DNA of 64,000 nucleotides, taken from positions 15,190,470-15,254,469 of the forward strand of contig CM055749.1 of NCBI GenBank assembly GCA_029465975.1, read 5' to 3'. The notes beneath the pieces are model-generated. The model was given only the letters and a program-made list of their open reading frames with translations. It had not been told where the DNA came from and searched no databases. Within the stretch, counting starts at the first letter, position 1. The number at the start of each line of letters is the position of its first letter. This stretch comes from Dallia pectoralis (Eukaryota; Chordata; Actinopteri; Esociformes; Umbridae). Below, one piece after another: positions 56,924 to 64,000 of the stretch. Position numbers and translations under genes: made by a program.

Positions 56924-57291
56924 TGTCACATACCAGGGGTGACGTGCAGGGAAAGCCACACGCAGAGCCAGGAGACACGATTACATTGGCATTTAATTTG
57001 AAATAAAGCAAGACATCCACAGACGTAAAACATACAACTGATACAAAAGAGTGTGCTACTACAGACTTAATATTTTACAAGAGACCAGCTATATGGGAGA
57101 CAGAACTCACGACATATACCGTGACTTGGAAATAAACTATATCCACAAACTGTCATATTTCCCAGTGACCTAAATATCCCAACTGATTAGCTAACTCTCC
57201 CCAGCTGTGTGTTGGCAAAACAACTCACTGCAACACAGGAAGTGCACCCCACTAACATCACCGTGTGGAAGAAAACTCACCATACGTGACA
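56924..57291 (-). mobile_element. solo LTR related to the 7.75-kb and 18.3-kb LTRs
   Basis: 368 bp. In minus sense it starts TGTCACGTATGGTGAG and contains GTGGGGTGCACTTCCTG, shared with the 18.3-kb LTR, and CAGCTGGGGAGAG. It ends CAGGGGTATGTGACA-like sequence at 56924. It is flanked by CCAAC (56919-56923) and TCAAC (57292-57296), a duplication with one mismatch. No internal DNA is present, so LTR-LTR recombination has removed it. Confidence 0.75.
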
Positions 57292-57296
57292 TCAAC

Positions 57297-59500
57297 TGCC
57301 AGGCAAAGTGGAACCAAAAGGCCCTGGGTGTACTTTCCTGAACTCTAACAGCCCTTCCAAGATGTAAATCAAGAATATTATTTGCATGAAAGGAGCATAT
57401 TCTTCACCTCTTTCTAAATAACAGCCATAAAAACAATGCAATACATTTTATGTGAGGGAATGTTCAAAGCAGCTGGAGGATGATCAAGGTTGTGAAGAAG
57501 TGTATTTCAGTGCATAAGTTACCTGAGAGGAAGGATGACAGGTAACGATGAATGATTGGCAACCTTTTGGTGATTTCGTCACTCAGTTTATCACCCAGTG
57601 GTTCTAGTAAAGACACAATCCTACTGGAGCTTCTAAATGCCAAAATAATGGACTATAGTGTTCATTGGAATGTCCACTTGAAAGCTCTTCACCCAAAACT
57701 ATTTGAATGTTTTTTCTTGTGTCTGTCCGTTTGTCCACTTAGCTCTCTGGCTATACTTTTGGCAATCCCTGCATCCGTCTGTCCCATCTGTCTCCGAGGA
57801 ATCTACACCGTAGAATTTCCATCTCTGTTTGTTCTGGAGCAGGTGTTGGAACCATGACCCCGTTCCCAATTCGCCGAGTGTAAAGATGTGGTGACAGGCT
57901 GGTGATGCATAAGGCTTGAGCCTTTTTTATCCCTCTGAATGTACGGTCTCTCCAGTCCCAGCCAGTACCTCTCATGCAGTGTGTTAACTGGTTAGCCAAT
58001 ACTGGTCTCCGAGGAGCACATCTGCTGTTCTAATGTTCCACTGTGGTTTATGGAGGTCTCAGTGCCGGGCCATAAGAGCTGCACCTGCGGAACCTTCCAA
58101 ACACGAGGAACAGCGCTCATATTGTAAAAGGCCCTCATAACATAAATATTTCTCCTTCCTTAACTCTAAACTCACATAACGAAGCTGACGAATCTCATCC
58201 ACATGTGTCTAAAATGTGGATGAGACGTAGAGAAAGAAGCGAAAGATACAGTGACAGATTGTGAATGGAAGGAAAGTCAAGGGGAGATGAGCAGAGGAGA
58301 ATGAAGCGATAGAAAAAGTGACGAGAGAGAGTTCACGGAGAAAAAATTAAAAACCGGAAAGAAAGTTAGAGTAAGGGGGCAGAAAAGAGAAGGCACTCCC
58401 CTTCTATGTGTCAGTCCTTCAGCAGAAGAATCACCTGGGCCAGCTGTGCCCGATTCTGTCTGGAATCATTATGCTAGTGGCTGTAGGAGAGGTGCTTACC
58501 TAAAGAGGAGAACTGTGTACCACGCCTTCCTGCCCGGGATAATAATCACCATGGGACCCTTATTAAGCTGAAAGAACAGACTGGCTAGTCTCTCATAAGC
58601 AGATGAATCTAAATAAACCCAGGAGATATATCAGTGTGGCGGCCCCACGGCCTGTCATCCAATCCGCCTGCCTGTGCTCTTTTCATCCATTATATCGCCA
58701 GCACTGCAACGGACTAACACAAAGGAAATGGTATTCACGGTATCGAGACGAGGGAGAACATTAAGGCTGAAGTAAGCCAAAACATGACATCTCCGAGTGG
58801 CTGATGGCAAATTCATGTACAGGACACAGCTTCAGAGTCGTCACTTTACATGCAGTGTCCTTTGGTTGAAGTGGCGGCTTGAGCAGTGTCATGACTTCGG
58901 CGTGTATTCGTTGTTTTGTAAGTAAGCCATTGTGACTGTGGTGAGTAGTGTGTGGTCAGGATAAAGACTCTTCCATCAGATCGCAACCACACTGAAACAG
59001 GACTTAACCGCCCATTCACGCGCCGAAAGTCCATGGGTTTTTAGCGTCAAAAATGACATACCCGTTCGCAAAACCATGGTCATGTTTGCCAAGTGCAGAC
59101 CACAGGTGGTCCCCTGCCCCTGTTTTTCCCTTCTCTGTGCCCCCTCTCTCTGCTCCGCCGGAACCATTTCCATGCTCGATCCATCATGTGTGGAGCTTCC
59201 AGTTAAATCCCTGTCAGAGCGCAGAGAATCGTGGAGAGCGATTCCCGCTGCTCGGCTATATCTGTGAGGTTGCTCCCCAGTGGTACGGTGAGTTACCCAA
59301 CATACACATAAACTGGGAGACGGATTATCAACACCACAGTCCCTCTCCAGGGGCCTCTCTGTTTGCATTAGGATGGCTTCAGTTACCGGGGCAGAGGGAT
59401 TGGCCCCAGTGTAAGTATTGTTGAACTCTGTCTCTGTGTGTTGGTTCTATGACAAAGGAATAGTTTTCTCTATCAAGGCATCCTAATTTAAATGTTTTAT
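57297..59500. other. no gene seen
   Basis: Unique DNA; purine-rich at 58220-58390. Frames at 59.05-59.42 kb (both strands) show no domain and no splice context. Confidence 0.4.
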
Positions 59501-59502
59501 TA

Positions 59503-60475
59503 TAGACACATTATGAGCCATAACATTATTAACTAATATATGGTCTAATATGCTGTTGGGCCTCAGCGTGCCACCAAAACAGCACTGATCTGTCAAAGGC
59601 ATGGACTCTACAACAGTCTTTAAGGTGTCCTGTGGTATCTGGCATCAAGAAAATAGTAGTTGATCCTTAAGTCCGGTAACTTCCATGGTAGGAACTTGTT
59701 GGTCCAGCACATCTCACATATTCTCAATTGAGTTGTGATCTTTGGAATTTGGAGGCCAGGGAAGCCCTTTCAACTCTTTATCATGTTCATCAAACCATTC
59801 CTCAACAATGTGAGCCGTGTGGAACACTTTACCCCGCTGAAAGAGGCCACTGCCACCAGGGAATACTATTCCCATGAAGGGGTGTACCTGCTCTGGAATG
59901 ATGTTTAGGTAGTTGGCAAAGATCGAACTGACATCCACATGAATGCCCAGACCCAGGTTTTCCCAGAAGAAAATTGTCCAGAGAATCGCCTTCTTCCACT
60001 GCTCTGAAGTCCTATGCCGACACTCGTGTGCCCATTGAAGGAGCTTTCGACGGTGGACAAGTGTCATCATGGGCACTCTGACCGGTCTGTAGCAACGCCG
60101 TCCAGAACACAGCAGGGTGCGATGCACTGTGTGTTGTGATACAGATAGCCTTTGTTACCCTTGCACATTGTTGAGCCTTGTCGAACCCGCTGAAGCGAGT
60201 TTGTCGCTCGTCAGACCACTCTTGGTAGGTACCCTAAAGCACTCCACAAGCCTTGTCGTTTTACAGATGCTCCAACACAGTCGTCTGGTCACTACAATTT
60301 GGCCCTAGTCAAAGTCGCTCAGGTATTTACTCATGCACATCCAACACGTTGACTACCAGGACCGATTGTTCACTTACCATCTAATCTGACCAGAACTTGA
60401 CAGCTGCCCTTGTTAGGAGATGATCAAAGTTATTCACATGTGAGTGGTCTTAATGTTTTGCCTCATCGTGTATAT
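59503..60475 (-). mobile_element. Tc1/mariner-like element, second family
   Basis: The left end tatagacacattatgagcc, ataacattatta and the right end read inward tatacacgatgaggcaaaac, attaagacc form degenerate inverted repeats. The interior encodes a decayed transposase on the minus strand. Confidence 0.75.
59714..60127 (-). pseudogene. Tc1-like transposase pseudogene
   Basis: A 137-codon frame joins RPVRVPMMTLVHRRKLLQWA (linker before the first catalytic Asp) and SEQWKKAI directly to a later segment. That segment reads VHPFMGIVFPGGSGLFQRG, EEWFDEHDKELKGLPWPPNS and ENM. The first catalytic WSDE block is destroyed (ILWTIFFWENLG), and the intervening glycine-rich VMVWG region is missing. PPNSKDHNSIEN replaces the usual SPDLNPIE. 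N-terminal DNA-binding sequence lies in other frames to about 60300. It is inactive. Confidence 0.75.
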
Positions 60476-61737
60476 TTCAAAGCAGACTTTCATATATTTT
60501 ATTTATACTATCTATCCATCTATCTATTTGTTCCCACCCCACAATTCACATTAGCATTGATGGTTTTTAAGGAAATAAGCATGTATTGTAATACATAATT
60601 AGCACTGTTCAGGGCTTTGACCTTTGCAATTTTGGCCTTAGACTTGAAGTTGTTTTATTCAACGCCATTACCATTACAACATGCACACCACAGCAAACCG
60701 CTGAAGCAGGTGCATTAAGGAAGTAGAACTTTGTACTTCGCATCTAAAATGTCCGTCCTGGCCAGTGAGTTCCCTCTTCCGACGTTCACCCTTGAGTAAT
60801 CCTAACGACCATCTCGAACACAACGGCTTGCTCTTAAAATAGATGTACCTTGTAACACTGCTAACTATATATGTTTGTTTTTCCAGGCGTCCAATAATAG
60901 GGTCTGATATAGCCTATTATAGAGTTTCTATGGGTCTCCCAGGTTTCACTTCAGGCCTGGTAAGTGATCGTTTGGATGAAGACGTATCATTTTGAGCGCT
61001 GGCCATATCTAATTAGAGCCATAACGCTGGGCGGAATGGCCCTATCAGCTGGGCAGATGCAGTATGCTTATCAGACTCTCAAGTCAATCACCTCAGCTTT
61101 ATTTCTCACGGAATCATTAAATGTTTCATAATTTTCTGCTTTTAATTAATATGTTTTGTAATCACTGAGCTGCGTGATTAAGGGCGTTTTTAACGACTAC
61201 CATCTCTCCTAGTTAGACACAATATGTTTTCGGAGCAGCTAAACATTAAAAAAGGGTTAAGTCTAGGAAAATTAATTATCTCATGCAATATTAAAATGTT
61301 TCTGAACAAATAGTCAAAGTATTTTATTCGCCAAATGCACTTAATATCATAACTTCATTCTGTATCCTCCATTCCGGAGACATGACAGGCAACATCTACA
61401 CATTAGTCACTCAGATATAAGTACATAAATATGAATGTGTGCAGACAGTGCTCAGCAGAGGCAGTAGCTTAGCACGTACACTGTACTAGATGTTTTCATG
61501 GTGAAGAAGGACGTTTCTAAGTGACCTCAAACAATTGAACGTTAGTGGACATTTTTAATTCAATGGACTCATTGTTGAATACCCCGTAAAAATGTGCAGT
61601 TCCTAAGCTGTCGTAGATAAACGTGGGAAATGGCTACTTTATTTATTCCTTTATTGGTGGTGTGTTGTTCTCTGAGGAGTCCTGCCATCGATTGCTGACT
61701 TAATGAATGCGTCTGCTCCTCTTGGCTTCTCTCTCAT
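60476..61737. other. no gene seen
   Basis: Unique AT-rich DNA. Confidence 0.4.
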
Positions 61738-61932
61738 TCCTCCTCTCGTTCCTCCTCACACATCCTCCCTCCTCTCCTCCCTCCTCTCGTCCCCCCTCCT
61801 CTCGTCCATCCTCTCCTCCCTCCTCTCGTCCCCCCTCCACTCGTCCCTCCTCTCCTCCCTCCTCTCGTCCCTCCTCTCGTCCCTCCTCTCGTTCCTCCTC
61901 TCGTCCCTCCTCTGGTCCCTCCTCTCATTTCT
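61738..61932. repeat. pyrimidine minisatellite, about 10-15-bp unit
   Basis: ctcctctcgtccctc and related units; one strand is almost wholly pyrimidine except single G residues. Frames on either strand (Ser/Leu-rich or GGTR) are artefacts. Confidence 0.93.
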
Positions 61933-63821
61933 TACTCTTCCCGGTCACTCTATTTAAAATGTCTCTGTTAATCAGATTTCTGTAAAATGTCGTAAATAGA
62001 ATCTTTCTCCATTGCCAAGAGACACTTTTTCAAATTTTCTCTCTGGTTTTTCCGTTTACTGCTCTGTCTTTTACTTTCTCCACTCTATTACATAGTTTCA
62101 GAGCCTGGTCCAACTGCAGCACCAGGGGCCAAAGGGGTTTGGGGGCAGCCAGTGAACCAAAAAGTATTCTATAGCCCTCTCTGGTTGTCTGATATTGGAA
62201 AATAAATAAAAAAGTGTTTGGGAGGCTGACAAAGATTACAGCTCCAGAAGACTCTCGAAAATGCTCAGTGTAGAATGTGACAACACTAAAAAGGTTCACA
62301 AAGTTGTATTCCGACTTGTTTCTCCTGTAGTTATCCTTCAACACCTTGACACTGTTTGTAATGCTTTGAAGGAGCAAAATATCTATATAGAATATGGCCT
62401 GTTAGCCCTGTACAGAATGGGCCGATGCCTGACAGCCTCAACACTTACCACACGTTTGGTTTACATTGGGCCTGTTTGAACTGGAAGGACTACTGGGAAA
62501 GTAAAACATAAACTGAGAAAATAAAAAACAACTTGCCATATTATCCCAGCTGATAGCACCGTGGGGTCCCCAGCAGCACTGTTGATTCTTAAAATATTGA
62601 CACATGAAAGAGAATATGAACGACGATCCGGACCCAGACAAGGCCGGTTGGTAAGGTATACTGTCCAGACTGGGTACCCGCTCTCTTGTGGGTTGCTCTG
62701 GTTTAGCGTACCCTAGATGGATGGATGGATGGATGGAGAGAAGATTACTTCTGGCATCACCACATCAACACAAACCATGGCAGAACCACAGGGAAAGGTT
62801 TCCTTACTGCACCCCTTTATATTGAGTTGATATCTTTGAATGCTATTTTTCTATTAGCCAGCGAGGACTTTGAGCACAGCACCTTTTCTATGGAATCTTA
62901 TCCCTTATCTTATCCCCTGTAGCATTTTTTTAAAATAGTGTTCAGGAAAGCAGTCTTGTATGAGGTCCAACCACCTCCCGATGATTGGTGAGCACAAATG
63001 GTTACGCACTCGACAAAAACGATTAATTAGCGGAGCCCCCCTCTTCAATCAACTATCCAAATTATGTTCCGTTATTACTGACCAAAAGGAGGAAGAATAC
63101 AATCGGCCGTAAAAAAGGAGCCATTTAATCTGTTCACTCTCGATGAGTGAATCATGTCCTGATAATTAAATTGTATGGCATTTCGGGAGTGTTAACTTCA
63201 CGGGGGATATCGGGCGGCCCTGCATTTTCAAAAGGCTTTTAAGGCAATTAAGTGATGGGCTTGGACAATCATTCCTCCTTTTCCGGTCATTGATCTTTCT
63301 TCTTTTTTTGGCGCCATCAAACCCATTTTTCTATTCGGCTGGAGACCCGCGTTGAATGATTCCTTCCTGATTACGATAAATCAGAGGTCCAAATTGAAGT
63401 TGCGCAGGGCGGAGGCCAGACCTGCCTGAGCGTCATGAATTTGTAACTCTGAGTTGAAGTGGAGGGACGAAAATGTAGAGCGAAGGAAAAGGATTGGTGC
63501 TAAGGTCTGGCGCTGTCAAAAGGGTTCAACTGATATTTAATCAAAAGCAGACAACGTCTTTCCTTTTCAAATCCCCCCCAGCTTTTGAAATTAACATTGT
63601 TATTACATTAAGGTTGAGTAATTTCATGTTTTTGTATCCCATTTTTGGTTATAACGTCAGTTATCCACTACCATGAAACATAATGTGTTTAATGTGTTAA
63701 AACCACGACTTATTAAAGACAGACTGGTGAAATTATAAACATGCGTAAGAGGGAGAACAGCACCATCAAGAGCATAAACCTGGACATGTCCTCACTCAGT
63801 GGTACACACTGTTAGAGAATC
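61933..63821. other. no gene seen; short GGAT tract
   Basis: Unique DNA with (GGAT)n at about 62715-62737. No exon-like frame was identified. Confidence 0.4.
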
Positions 63822-64000
63822 AATGGCCCGATCCCACTGGCCCGATCCCACTGGCCCGATCCCACTGGCCCGATCCCACTGGCCCGATCCCACTGGCCCG
63901 ATCCCACTGGCCCGATCCCACTGGCCCGATCCCAATGGCCCGATCCCACTGGCCCGATCCCAATGGCCCGATCCCACTGGCCCGATCCCACTGGCCCGAT
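63822..64000. repeat. 14-bp minisatellite running off the window
   Basis: About thirteen copies of ggcccgatcccact, with two units reading ccaat. The array continues beyond the right edge, so its size is unknown. Confidence 0.95.

Noticed and set aside
59053..59424. Candidate exon of 123 codons, Pro/Ser/Trp-rich
   Set aside because: The opposite strand has an equally long frame, no splice context or domain is seen, and the composition is consistent with chance in GC-richer DNA.

Overview
The window reads as non-coding, repeat-laden vertebrate DNA, most probably from a teleost fish. The reasons are the kinds of mobile elements present: Tc1/mariner copies of the fish type, hAT remnants, non-LTR reverse transcriptase fragments, Ty3/Gypsy-like LTR pieces, and a tRNA-derived SINE-like relic of a style familiar from salmonid/pike relatives. 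Many long minisatellites and CA/GT microsatellites are also present. I found no convincing host protein-coding gene, rRNA or intact tRNA. The window looks intergenic or intronic. Almost all long open frames lie in tandem repeats whose units happen to lack stop codons.

Layout. 0-7.7 kb: a 23-bp minisatellite at the left edge, unassigned DNA, and a CA/CACGTG array at 4.9-5.4 kb. 7.75-11.45 kb: a plus-strand LTR element arranged LTR-internal-LTR-internal-LTR, flanked by the 5-bp duplication ACAAC. 12-18 kb: minisatellites and CA tracts. 18.3-19.15 kb: LTR-like relics. 22.2 kb: tRNA-like relic. 24.4-25.8 kb: LINE fragments. 26.0-28.6 kb: a 2.6-kb array of a 50-bp unit. 30.36-33.72 kb: a minus-strand LTR element with identical 408-bp LTRs and the 5-bp duplication CAAAT. 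33.9-36.4 kb: a hAT relic, a Tc1 element and a LINE-type tail end to end. 37.3-38.4 kb: a second LINE fragment. 38-51.6 kb: more arrays, including 1.4 kb of a 22-bp unit. 51.7 kb: a MITE. 54.3-57.3 kb: a Gypsy-gag-like fragment, a Tc1-like fragment, a third minus-strand relative of the LTR family, and a solo LTR. 59.5-60.5 kb: a second Tc1-like element. 61.7 and 63.8 kb: pyrimidine-rich and 14-bp arrays, the latter running off the window.

Most notable is a family of small LTR retroelements with no visible pol. In the two complete members the sequence just inside the 5' LTR, where a tRNA primer site should lie, is complementary over 10 nt to the predicted 5' end of the element's own transcript, about 30 nt downstream of a TATA-like box. 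This is the signature of Tf1/sushi-type self-priming. In both elements, and in a third decayed relative, the ATG of the only ORF lies inside this primer site. The ORF then encodes a basic N-terminus, an acidic Trp-containing segment and long in-frame minisatellites with recurrent (K/E)MA(A/S) units. Identical LTRs and a perfect target duplication make the 30.4-33.7 kb copy look like a very recent insertion, presumably mobilised in trans by an autonomous relative that is not in this window.
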